Source: DATBFX01 sp036558305 (GTDB lineage Bacteria > Chloroflexota > Chloroflexia > Thermomicrobiales > UBA6265). Taken from it: DNA of 15,362 bases. Made by a program: the position numbers and the translations under genes. Within the stretch, counting starts at the first letter, position 1. Each line of letters opens with the position of its first letter. The notes beneath the pieces are model-generated. The model was not told the origin of the DNA and made no database searches. It worked only from the letters and a program-made list of their open reading frames with translations. Positions 1 to 6,896 of the stretch are shown here, piece after piece. The DNA lies in the NCBI GenBank assembly GCA_036558305.1, contig DATBFX010000180.1, positions 1-15,362 on the forward strand, read 5' to 3'.

Positions 1-157
1 CGATCAGTTGGTCACCACGGAGCGATTCGGGTGTCTGGTTTGCTGGGGTAGCCGTGAATGACGGCTCGCCTTGAGCGAGAGAAGGCGACGCCCCTGCAAG
101 AAGGCCCGTAGCCAGGAGGATAACGAGGCCAACGGACACAAATAAGCACCGCAACAT
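1..157 (-). CDS. Secreted protein, N-terminal 52 residues only (cut by window edge)
   Basis: Reading leftward from an ATG at 155-157, the frame stays open to the window edge. The product begins with a clear Sec-type signal peptide: a short MLRC start, a hydrophobic core (LFVSVGLVILLATGLLAG), then a likely cleavage site after the Ala of the SPSLAQG segment at about residue 28. The mature start is rich in Pro, Thr, Gln and Ser. A strong Shine-Dalgarno AAGGAGAGG (plus-strand 165-173) lies 7 nt upstream of the ATG, which fixes this start. A competing longer minus frame at 12-212 has neither a signal peptide nor a ribosome site and is treated as a shadow. The catalytic or binding part lies outside the window, so no function can be given. 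The preceding minus-strand gene also encodes an exported protein, but 307 bp separate them. Confidence 0.7.
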   Translation of the reverse strand, partial: MLRCLFVSVGLVILLATGLLAGASPSLAQGEPSFTATPANQTPESLRGDQLI

Positions 158-173
158 GGCACGACCTCTCCTT

Positions 174-188
174 GGCTCGCCGCGAGCC
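174..188 (-). promoter_or_regulatory. Small hairpin abutting the Shine-Dalgarno of the edge gene
   Basis: GGCTCG (174-179) and CGAGCC (183-188) form a 6-bp perfect stem with a 3-nt loop. In the leader of the minus-strand gene starting at 157 the stem ends directly at the AAGGAGAGG ribosome site. It could influence initiation, but a 6-bp palindrome in GC-rich DNA can arise by chance. Confidence 0.2.
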
Positions 189-273
189 CACGTCACGATC
201 ACGTTCGCCCACGTCCGATCATCGAATAATGCCCCTACTCGGTGGGCGCGCCATCGCATCTCCGCTCGACGAT

Positions 274-464
274 TCATCGCGTCGCTGCCTTTGAGTCCGT
301 CCCGGTGATCGGCGTTGCGGTCGGCTGCCAGTCCGGATCCTGCCCCTCGGCGGTTGCCACGGGGACGCCGTTGGGCACCGCGGCCGCGGTCGCCTCAGTC
401 GAGTCCTGTCTCGGTTCGACGTCGCGTCGGCGGAACCGGCGCCCTTGGCGTGGTCGTGCTCCGC
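274..464 (-). other. Coding-like tail after the GDSL hydrolase stop, possible frameshifted remnant
   Basis: No complete gene lies between 158 and 464. On the minus strand, in a different frame from the hydrolase that stops at 465, about 60 codons stay open down to a TGA at 274-276. They have strongly G/C-biased third positions and an Ala/Thr/Pro/Val-rich composition with segments such as DSTEATAAAVPNGVPVATA and DWQPTATPITGTDS, typical of linkers in exported proteins. No start codon with a ribosome site precedes it. It may be the original C-terminal extension of the hydrolase, put out of frame, or chance. I see no promoter or terminator here that I can defend. Confidence 0.25.
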
Positions 465-3356
465 CTACTGACCGGCCACGTCGTGGCAGCTGGCCGCGCA
501 GATCGGGTTCAGCGACGCGCAACAGATTCCGCCCTCTGCGCAGTCCTCGTCGGATTGGCACGTCCCGCAGTCACCGCTTGCGGGGCAACCCTCGCCCGGG
601 CAGCAGTCGGCGTCCGCCTCGCACGGGCGCCCGAAAGCCCAGCACGCCGACGGGATGGTGTACCAGTCGCAGACGACGTGCTTGCCCGCCGGCAGCTCGA
701 GCTCCAGCCGGCTGTTCATCGGGGCGGCGACGTTGGCCAGCACGGTCGCGCCGTCGTCCGTCGAGCAGTAGACGACCTGCCGGCCGTCGGTCCGCGGGTC
801 GAAGCGGTTCACCCAATACGTCTCGGGCGGGAGTCCCTCGAACACGGCGATGCCGGGGCCAGGCGACCTGTCGACGCGCGTCAGCGTCCGCTGTGGCGGG
901 ACGTTCGGCGTGCGGACCTCGAAGTAAACTCGTGCCTGCCCGGCCCCGTGGCAGGTCCCGAAGAGGTCGTCCCCGTCGTAGCCGGCCGGGCAGAGGACGG
1001 CGTGGATCTCCAGCGTGCAGTCGCCGGCCGCTGTGCTCCCCTGCACAACGGACCCATCCGGCCGTACCGCCGGGCTGCTCCCCGCGAACAGCAGACACGG
1101 GGAGCCACCGGCCGCCGGGACGGTCCAGATGGTGCTCGTCGCGGGACCGGACGGGGACGCGTCGTTCCGATCGTAGATCAAGGCCGAGCCGTCCGGCGTC
1201 CACGAGACCGATTCGGCCTGGGCGTCGGTCAGCACCTGTTCTCCCCCTCCGGTGCGTCCGATGACGCGCAACCCGTCGTCCATGAAGGCGATCTGGGCGC
1301 CGTCCGGGGACCACGCCGGCCTGCCCCACGATGCTCCACGGGGCAACGCGCGGAGCAGTTGCGGGGCGCTACCCTCGCGGAAGAGGTACAGGTGCCAGGT
1401 GGCCACGTCGCCACTGACGGGGCTCGCCATGAGGGCGAAGGTCCCGTCGGGCGCGATGTCGAAGCCGCTCGGGAGCACCTCGCCGGTGTCGGCCTCGGCG
1501 TCGACGCCGGTGGCGAGGTCGACGCGGTTCATGAATTCAGCTCCCCGCATCGCCCAGCCGGAGTGGTAGTAGAGGGCCGAGCCGTCCGGGCTCCACCGCA
1601 CGCTGCGGAATACGGTCGACCCCTTCTCCCCGCGCGACGCCGCGTAGCCGTTGTTCCGTGGCGGCACCACCACCCGGCGGTTCGACCCGTCGGCGTCGGC
1701 CACCTCGATCTGGTCCCCGACGATGCCGTCGGACGAAGCCCCCTGGGTGACGAAGGCGAACCGGCGACCGTCGAGCGACCAAGCCGGGTCGTTGGCCGGG
1801 CCGCCGATCACGAGCGGCTTCGCGTCGTCCACCAGCGAGACCACCCGCACGTCGCCGTGATAGCCGTCGGGGGGTGGGCTCACGTACGCCAGAATCCCGG
1901 CGGCTAGCCTGGCCGCGATGCCATTGAGGAGCGGCCGCGCGACCGACGCGACCCGTCGGGCGATGTAGGTCGCGCCCTCGTCGTTGGGGTGGAAGCAGTC
2001 GCCGCGCCACTCTCCCTGCTGCAGCCGGCGGACGACCAGGTCGATCAAGCTGAGGTCGGCGGGGAGCAACGGAATCTGACGAGCGATACGGCTTAACCCT
2101 ACGGCGTCCGGGACGGCGAACGAAGTCGATGCGGGGTCGTTGCGGTACTGGATCCACGTCGTGAGCTTGCCGTCTGGCCCTTTGACGTCCGGTCCCGCGT
2201 CGCCGCAGGTGGGCCGCGGCGACTTGCGCTTGTCGAAATCCTTGTGGATGCGCGCGATGCCGATCCGGCCGGCGGCGTCGAGGCGCGGATCCGTCTTGGC
2301 GTCGTTCACCACCGCGCGCAGTCCGGTGTTCAGCCAGCCGGCGGCGCGGTCGACGCGGTCGTAGCACTTCTGGTCGAGGCAGGTGTTCTTGCCAGTGAAG
2401 AAGACGCTCGCCTCGTTGAACGGGTTATGGACCTCGGTCAGGACGACGGCGACCCGCTTGTCGGCCAGGAGTCGCCGCACCTCCCGGGCGACCTCGGTCT
2501 TGACTTCCAGGGCGCGGAACTGCGCCCAACGGTCAAAGTCATCCTCCAAGCTGAAGTACAGCCGGTTGATCAGTTCCAAGCTCGCGAACTCGAAGTCGTT
2601 GGCGCCGATCGTGATGGAGACAAGGACGGGTCGGTCGGCAGGAGCACCCTTCAGCTTATCGAGCACCCGGTCGACTTGGGTACGCAGCAGGCGCAGGGGC
2701 GTGCGGTGTCCGACGGGACCGTTTTCCATGACCACCGGCGGGAGGCGGTCGGCCTCGAGCCGGGCCGGGGTCAGCGAGGTGGCGCCGGTGCAGGCGAGGT
2801 GGTGGAACCGGACCTCGGCGAACTGCTTGGCGAGCAGACCGCGTGCGCGGGCCGGATAGGACCGATCCGACCGGCGGCAACAGGGGCGGCACCTATCTTT
2901 AGGGTCGGCTTCCTGCTTGCACGGACCGCAGTGTTCTCGGTCACACCAGGGGTTGAAAGGTGAGCATCCCGGATCCCGGCACGATCCGCACCCGTCGATG
3001 TCGCAGTGCACGCAACTGGGCCCATCGCAGTCCTTGCAGGTGCCGCCGTCGTACCCCCGCGGAATCAAGCTCGGCGCGGGGCCGTCGTCGTCGCCGAGGC
3101 CGTGGCCGGCTGCGATCGAGTCGCCCAAGGCGAAATACTCCAGGACCGACGGCGTTGGCGTCCGGTGGACGGCATCCCGCTCGGCGGAACCGTCGCTCGG
3201 CTGGATCGACGGGCCCTCCTGCGCGGCAAGGGATACGGGCTTGAGGCGCGAGAGCCAGGGTCCGGACGCCGCGGCGAGCGTGCCCGCCAAGACGCGCCGG
3301 CGGGAGCGACGCGCGGCAAGCGCTTTGACGAACGCATCGAACCGATGCCCATCCAC
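465..3356 (-). CDS. Tat-exported SGNH/GDSL hydrolase with TolB-like propeller and Cys-rich modules
   Basis: 963 residues, far longer than a single-domain GDSL esterase (about 200-300). A twin-arginine leader (RRSRRRVLAGTLAAA, about residues 16-30) indicates folded export. The SGNH catalytic domain spans about 73-475: block I FALGDSIAAGHG with Ser80, a block II Gly in CTGATS (189-194), block III ITIGANDF with Asn253, and block V DCFHP with Asp453 and His456. Thus all catalytic elements are present. A 13-Cys insert (107-160) interrupts the domain just after block I. Residues about 495-775 carry TolB/WD40-like PAWSxDG repeats at 524, 587, 680 and 718. About 780-900 resembles a prealbumin-like beta module, and 905-957 is a 12-Cys tail. 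The likely role is an extracellular lipase or esterase acting on an acylated substrate, which cannot be named. The start is GTG with GGGAG 7 nt upstream, and a TTGACA promoter precedes it. Confidence 0.85.
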   Translation of the reverse strand: MDGHRFDAFVKALAARRSRRRVLAGTLAAASGPWLSRLKPVSLAAQEGPSIQPSDGSAERDAVHRTPTPSVLEYFALGDSIAAGHGLGDDDGPAPSLIPRGYDGGTCKDCDGPSCVHCDIDGCGSCRDPGCSPFNPWCDREHCGPCKQEADPKDRCRPCCRRSDRSYPARARGLLAKQFAEVRFHHLACTGATSLTPARLEADRLPPVVMENGPVGHRTPLRLLRTQVDRVLDKLKGAPADRPVLVSITIGANDFEFASLELINRLYFSLEDDFDRWAQFRALEVKTEVAREVRRLLADKRVAVVLTEVHNPFNEASVFFTGKNTCLDQKCYDRVDRAAGWLNTGLRAVVNDAKTDPRLDAAGRIGIARIHKDFDKRKSPRPTCGDAGPDVKGPDGKLTTWIQYRNDPASTSFAVPDAVGLSRIARQIPLLPADLSLIDLVVRRLQQGEWRGDCFHPNDEGATYIARRVASVARPLLNGIAARLAAGILAYVSPPPDGYHGDVRVVSLVDDAKPLVIGGPANDPAWSLDGRRFAFVTQGASSDGIVGDQIEVADADGSNRRVVVPPRNNGYAASRGEKGSTVFRSVRWSPDGSALYYHSGWAMRGAEFMNRVDLATGVDAEADTGEVLPSGFDIAPDGTFALMASPVSGDVATWHLYLFREGSAPQLLRALPRGASWGRPAWSPDGAQIAFMDDGLRVIGRTGGGEQVLTDAQAESVSWTPDGSALIYDRNDASPSGPATSTIWTVPAAGGSPCLLFAGSSPAVRPDGSVVQGSTAAGDCTLEIHAVLCPAGYDGDDLFGTCHGAGQARVYFEVRTPNVPPQRTLTRVDRSPGPGIAVFEGLPPETYWVNRFDPRTDGRQVVYCSTDDGATVLANVAAPMNSRLELELPAGKHVVCDWYTIPSACWAFGRPCEADADCCPGEGCPASGDCGTCQSDEDCAEGGICCASLNPICAASCHDVAGQ

Positions 3357-3409
3357 CGACGAACTCCCGCGGGCGCGACGCAGACAGGTTTGCGCAGAAT
3401 ATCGAGGGT

Positions 3410-3438
3410 AGGCTAGCGGAGGTGGCGATATCTGTCAA
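3410..3438 (-). promoter_or_regulatory. Sigma70-type promoter for the GDSL hydrolase
   Basis: On the minus strand a perfect -35 TTGACA (plus 3433-3438) is followed after exactly 17 nt by TAGCCT (3410-3415), a 3/6 match to the -10 consensus. Transcription would start near 3403, giving a leader of about 47 nt before the GTG at 3356. The -35 and spacing are convincing; the -10 is weak. Confidence 0.5.
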
Positions 3439-3683
3439 CCGCTTCCAGCGCCGCCTGCCACCGCTCTGGAGCGGCGATCTGGATGCTGGGTCTCCCGCGC
3501 TTCGGGTGGACACGGATGTGCGCTCTGCAGGCTCGCTCGCGGAGCATTGCCTCGGGGTGCCGGTACGGGGCGACCGGAGCGGACGCGTACGAATAGGTAC
3601 CCGCCCGAGGAGGCACGGGATTCGTCGTCGGACGACGCGACCATGCAGTTTGGACAAGTCGGTTGGCCTGCCGCCTCCCCCAT
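3413..3683 (-). pseudogene. Possible decayed small zinc-ribbon-like ORF, frameshifted
   Basis: From an ATG at 3681-3683 the minus strand reads MGEAAGQPTCPNCMV, a CxxC zinc knuckle. About 20 residues later comes YLFVRVRSGR, where a second knuckle (C-x-x-C-G) would fall. The residues there are Arg (CGC) and Ser (TCC), each one base from Cys (TGC). This frame then loses character near 3550. A different minus frame takes over (RERACRAHIRVHPKRGRPS and then ERWQAALEAVDRYRHLR) with G/C-rich third positions, ending at TAG 3413-3415. Joining the two frames would give a protein of about 90 residues. Its end overlaps the hydrolase promoter, which argues against a working gene. The family cannot be identified. 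Confidence 0.3.
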
Positions 3684-3703
3684 CCGAGGCGCGGTGGACA
3701 CGG

Positions 3704-3734
3704 TTGAGCGGTTCCGGTTTACCTGCGCTAGAAT
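3704..3734 (+). promoter_or_regulatory. Candidate promoter for the beta-propeller gene
   Basis: TTGAGC (3704-3709), a 19-nt spacer and TAGAAT (3729-3734, 5/6 to the -10 consensus) lie about 70 nt ahead of the ATG at 3809. The spacer is slightly long. The same TAGAATC hexamer plus C occurs ahead of two other genes in the window, which adds some weight. Confidence 0.35.
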
Positions 3735-3808
3735 CCGGGAACGGAGACGAGAGTTGGGGATTCGGCGCCACCGGTGACGAGTTTCTTGCCGCACCGTCAG
3801 GGGGAAGT

Positions 3809-5020
3809 ATGGCCAAGCCAATTACGGTGTACGCGAGTCCAGTATCCGGCCCTTCGACGATGCCGTGTGCCGGATTGCTGCATAGTCAGTATTCGAGGCG
3901 GTCGTTGCTGGGATCCTCCATCGGCCTCTTGGTCGCCGGCAGGCATCACGGATTGGCCCGTGCGACCACCGACGCGAGTGTGCCCATGCTCGGCGGCAAT
4001 CCGGGTCGCACCGGCGAGCATCCGGGTCCTGGGCCAAGTAGCCAGCCCGCGGAGCGATGGCGGTTCGAAACCCGGGGCATTTCGTCCTCGCCCGTTGTTG
4101 CTGACGGAGTCGTGTACTTCGGCGCCGACGAGTTATGCCGGGCTGTCGATGCTGAAACGGGCGCCGAACGATGGCATTTCCCCGGGACATATGGGGTGCG
4201 ATCGACGCCGGCCATCATCGATGGGACAGTCTTTTTTGGCGACGACAGTGGACTTCTCAATGCGGTGGACGCGAAACTCGGTATCGCGCGTTGGCAAACG
4301 CAAGTAGCCGACGAAGCTGTTTCTTCGTCTCCCGTGGCCGTGAACGGAATTGTTTATGTGGGAGGTGAAGATAAGGATGTTAGCCACGGACGCCTGCTTG
4401 CGATCGACGTCGCAACCGGTCGAGAGGTATGGCGTTACGAAGCCAATAGCGCCGTTTGGTGTTCACCTGCCGTCGCGAACGGGCTCGTCTATTTTGGGGA
4501 TCGAGATCTCCACGCCGTAGACGCGCTGACTGGCGAAGAGGTGTGGCGAACGTCCGTCCATATTGGCTACTCCGCGCCCGCCGTCGTGAACGGAGTCGTC
4601 TATGTTGGGAGCCAAGACGCAAGCGTTACTGCCTTGGATGCTGCGACCGGCGCCGGCCGCTGGCGGTTCGAAACTGTCCACGGTGTTTTCAATTCGCCTG
4701 CCGTCTCAGACGACCTCGTGTTCGTGAACGATGGTGACATCGACGACGACACGGTAAGCGTTCTCTATGCTATCGATGCGTCAACGGGGACAGAACGATG
4801 GCGATTTGATCTGCGCTCGACCGGCGCTCAGCCAACCGTCGCCGGGGGGGCCGTGTACGTCGGCTGCGAGGACGGCGTCCTTCACGTCCAGGACGCAAAC
4901 TCGGGCGAGGAACGTTGGACTCTCTCCCTCGACGGCCCAATCGACGGTGCTCCTGCAGTTGTGAACAGCACTGTCTACGTGGGCGGACTGCTCGAACTCT
5001 ACGCGTTCGGAGATCGGTGA
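3809..5020 (+). CDS. Tat-exported PQQ-type beta-propeller repeat protein
   Basis: 403 residues. A twin-arginine leader (SRRSLLGSSIGLLVAG, about 29-44) precedes about eight repeats of roughly 40 residues built on the pattern SPAVxxGxVYVGxxDxxxxAxDAxTGxExWRF. Clear repeat starts lie near 92, 132, 172, 218, 254, 295, 340 and 380. This is the eight-bladed PQQ-like (BamB/quinoprotein-type) propeller. No dehydrogenase catalytic domain or cytochrome domain is attached, so it more likely acts as a binding or scaffolding propeller outside the membrane than as a complete PQQ enzyme. The ATG at 3809 follows GGGGGAAG closely; an in-frame ATG at 3860 would keep the Tat motif but has no ribosome site. Its codon use is visibly less GC-biased than that of neighbouring genes, and a recombinase stub lies just downstream, suggesting acquisition by transfer. 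Confidence 0.85.
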   Translation: MAKPITVYASPVSGPSTMPCAGLLHSQYSRRSLLGSSIGLLVAGRHHGLARATTDASVPMLGGNPGRTGEHPGPGPSSQPAERWRFETRGISSSPVVADGVVYFGADELCRAVDAETGAERWHFPGTYGVRSTPAIIDGTVFFGDDSGLLNAVDAKLGIARWQTQVADEAVSSSPVAVNGIVYVGGEDKDVSHGRLLAIDVATGREVWRYEANSAVWCSPAVANGLVYFGDRDLHAVDALTGEEVWRTSVHIGYSAPAVVNGVVYVGSQDASVTALDAATGAGRWRFETVHGVFNSPAVSDDLVFVNDGDIDDDTVSVLYAIDASTGTERWRFDLRSTGAQPTVAGGAVYVGCEDGVLHVQDANSGEERWTLSLDGPIDGAPAVVNSTVYVGGLLELYAFGDR

Positions 5021-5070
5021 TGCCGTGTAGACCAAGGACCAAGGTGGCCCAACTCAGAGGACGCTCATAG

Positions 5071-5235
5071 GATCAGTTCTCGGATGATAGCTCGATCGCG
5101 ATGACCATGGATCGATACTCTCACGTCTCAACTGAACTGCAACGCGACGAGGCGGCTCGCCTCGATGCGGCCCTCGACGGTGCCCGCGAAGGCGGTCGTG
5201 ATCAAGACGTGACCACAGACTCCGAGACGGGCTGA
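5071..5235 (+). pseudogene. C-terminal remnant of a tyrosine recombinase (phage integrase family)
   Basis: The plus frame between the TAG at 5068-5070 and the TGA at 5233-5235 reads DQFSDDSSIAMTMDRYSHV, then STELQRDEAARLDAALDGA and a short polar tail. This matches the extreme C terminus of XerC/integrase-type recombinases, where an (LG)HSSIAxTMDRYSHV segment carries the nucleophilic Tyr; here that Tyr is in DRYSHV at 5116-5118. The usual LGH is replaced by SDD. The Arg-His-x-x-Arg core and the whole N-terminal part are missing, and there is no ribosome site. So this is a stub about 50 codons long, not a functional enzyme. No tRNA gene or attachment repeat is evident beside it. A 7-bp direct repeat (ACCAAGG twice, 5030-5043) lies just upstream. 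Confidence 0.7.
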
Positions 5236-5245
5236 GAAACCACGA

Positions 5246-6724
5246 TCAGACGGGAAGCTTCTCGGTCGAGAGCGGACCCAACTGGTCCGCGGTCGGTTCC
5301 GCTCAGCAAAACCAACTCTCGGTCAGCCTCGGTGGCGTGCGCCGCTCGACCGCAGGTATCGGGAGGTCGGGCGGCCCAATTCCCGCCGTCCGGTGCGCCA
5401 CATCCCACAGGCGAGCGAACGTCGCCCGCGCCGGTTCCCCTTGCATCGCCGCGGCCTCGACGACGCGCGCGATGTGGGCCTGAAGCTCGTCCATGCGAGA
5501 GTCGGCGTGTCGCCAACGGTAGGTGAACGCCGCACGGTCGAGGTCGCCGATCCACTCGGCGCTGCTCGGATCGTTCAAGAGCGCCGATCCGGGCGGCACC
5601 AGCAACCGGATCGAGAAGTGCACCGGATCGACGTGCTCTTGCAGGTCGTTTGCCGCGACGAATCCCAGGAGTTCGAGGTAGTCGTCAAGCGTCGCCCACG
5701 GCGTGAACGGCAGCAACGACGGGCGCAGCGGTAGGCCCGCCTCGTCGAGGAGCGCCAGTGCCGTCGCAACGTCCGCTTTGGTGTGTCCCTTCGAGAGTTT
5801 GGCGAGGACCAGGTCGCTCAACGATTCAACCGCCGAGACAACGAAGACGCAGCCGAGTTCGGCCAGTTCCGGAATCAAGCGGCGATGCTGCACGATGTGT
5901 TCGATCTTGATCGTCGCGTCGAACGTCAACGTGGGGAACTCGTCGTGCAGCGTGCGACAAATCCGCATTCCGTGGCCCGGACCGTTGAAGAAATCGGGAT
6001 CGCCGAAGGTCAGGTGGCGTGCCCCCGCCCGCACCTGTACCCGCGCGTCGGCAAGCACGGTTTCGCGCGGCACCGCGAAGAAACGACCGCCGTAGATCGG
6101 CGTGATCGGGCAATGCCCGCAGGTGTGGTGACAACCACGGGTCGCTTCGACGTAGCCCGCCCGGACGATCTTCCCGTCTCGCTCCAGCCCCGCGTATCGC
6201 CGCAGACCCGGCAGCGACGACCGATCCGCGACGACGGGCTCGACTCGCCCAAGGACCGGCGCGGCGATCCCGCTGCGGGTGCCGACCCCGGCCACCGAAT
6301 CCGCGGTCTCCCCGGCGTCGAGCGCGCGTGCCAGCTCGACCAGTGCCGGTTCGTATTCGCCGCCGATGACGCTATCGCCGAGTTTGCCGAGGAGGTAATC
6401 GGCATTCAGCGTCGCGTAGAGTCCGTAGAAACAGACGTGTGCCTCGGGATTGACCGCTCGCACGCGCTCGGCGACCCTCGACCCAAGCCGCAATGCCGTG
6501 TGCATCGGCACCGAGATCGCCACCAGCCGGGCCGTCCGCAACGCGTCGTCGTCGATCTCCTCGACCGACGCATCGATCGTCGCCGGCGCAAACCCCGCGC
6601 GCTTCAGATGCGCGACCGGCGACGCCAAGTTGAGCGGCTGGTGCCCCAACTCGTAGCTGGAGATCAACAGAACTGCCCCCGCCGCGGTCAAACTTCGTGT
6701 CGACGGGGCAACGAGAGCAACCAA
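5246..6724 (-). CDS. CUAEP-tail radical SAM selenoprotein, B12-binding type, Sec at in-frame TGA 5303-5305
   Basis: 492 residues if the TGA at 5303-5305 is read as selenocysteine (Sec474), or 473 if it were a stop. Residues about 17-140 form the Rossmann-like N-terminal domain of B12-binding radical SAM proteins (VLLISSYELGHQPLNLASP). The radical SAM cluster motif is Cys198-x3-Cys202-x2-Cys205, in TRGCHHTCGHCPI, followed by the barrel, with GDPDFFNGP as a likely strand. The upstream frame ends ESWFC; then comes TGA, then AEPTADQLGPLSTEKLPV and a TGA at 5246-5248. The resulting C-U-A-E-P is the signature tail of the NCBI-named CUAEP/CCAEP-tail family. A SECIS-like hairpin follows the TGA. The substrate is unknown; the adjacent Cys473-Sec474 pair on a flexible tail suggests a redox role. 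The start is TTG with GAGGA 7 nt upstream; homologues as I recall them begin nearer VLLIS, so a shorter start is possible. Confidence 0.88.
5267..5295 (-). promoter_or_regulatory. Bacterial SECIS-like hairpin after the Sec UGA
   Basis: In the mRNA the UGA (5305-5303) is followed by 12 nt and then GCGGACC, AGUUG, GGUCCGC (5290-5272). This is a perfect 7-bp stem with a 5-nt loop, extended by three outer pairs (CGA 5295-5293 with UCG 5269-5267) across a 2x2 internal loop. The loop begins 19 nt after the UGA and has a G at its second position. Both fit the published bacterial SECIS consensus as I recall it: apical loop 16-37 nt from UGA, with a G in the first two loop positions. No U-tract follows, so it is not a terminator, and it lies inside the read-through coding tail. 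Confidence 0.7.
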
Positions 6725-6799
6725 CGATCAATCCTCGAGCACAGAAACGAGCGGTTTGTTCCTGGACGCAGCAGAACAGTCGAAGTCCAGTCGCGCTTA

Positions 6800-6828
6800 C
6801 CTATACCCGACGATGGCGCATGGCGCAA
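6800..6828 (-). promoter_or_regulatory. Candidate promoter for the CUAEP radical SAM gene
   Basis: On the minus strand TTGCGC (6823-6828) is followed after 17 nt by TATAGG (6800-6805), each a 4/6 match to the sigma70 hexamers. It would give a leader of about 68 nt to the TTG at 6724. If real, the gene can be transcribed independently of the arginase-like gene upstream. Confidence 0.35.
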
Positions 6829-6840
6829 CCGCGTCAAGGT

Positions 6841-6892
6841 CCTAACCCCGAAGGGGTTTTGTTTCCTTAGCCCTGGGTTTCAACCCTGGGTT
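6841..6892 (+). repeat. CTAACCCCGAAGGGGTTT intergenic repeat, copy 1
   Basis: The element opens with CTAACCCCGAAGGGGTTTTG (a CCCC-GAA-GGGG hairpin followed by a T-rich run), then TTTCCTTAG and the internally repeated CCCTGGGTTTCAACCCTGGG. A clearly related element lies at 12260-12323 in the same orientation. Copy 1 ends 4 nt from the stop codon of the arginase-like gene. The hairpin plus T-run could terminate plus-strand transcription, but no plus-strand gene ends nearby, so repeat is the safer label. Confidence 0.7.
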
Positions 6893-6896
6893 CTTG

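Noticed and set aside
315..1907. Long plus-strand open frame of 530 codons opposite the GDSL hydrolase
   Set aside because: It is antisense to a gene with recognisable catalytic motifs, is Arg/Val/Gly-rich with no domain, and is typical of a GC-rich shadow frame.
4061..4074. GGTTCGAAACCC, resembling a tRNA T-arm
   Set aside because: It encodes the RFET part of a beta-propeller repeat, recurs in part near 4666, and no cloverleaf arms surround it.
5272..5290. Hairpin read as a rho-independent terminator of the radical SAM gene
   Set aside because: No U-tract follows on either strand, and the frame continues through it with a conserved CUAEP tail; a SECIS role fits better.
5303..5305. TGA as the true stop of the radical SAM gene
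   Set aside because: The codons after it give AEP in the exact place the CUAEP/CCAEP family has it, with a hairpin at SECIS distance; chance agreement is unlikely.
5202..5555. Minus-strand open frame of 117 codons over the end of the radical SAM gene
   Set aside because: Different frame from the radical SAM protein, no ribosome site, no recognisable domain.
6844..6865. CCCC-GAA-GGGG hairpin with T-run as a plus-strand terminator
   Set aside because: No plus-strand gene ends near it; it is part of a repeat found twice in the window.
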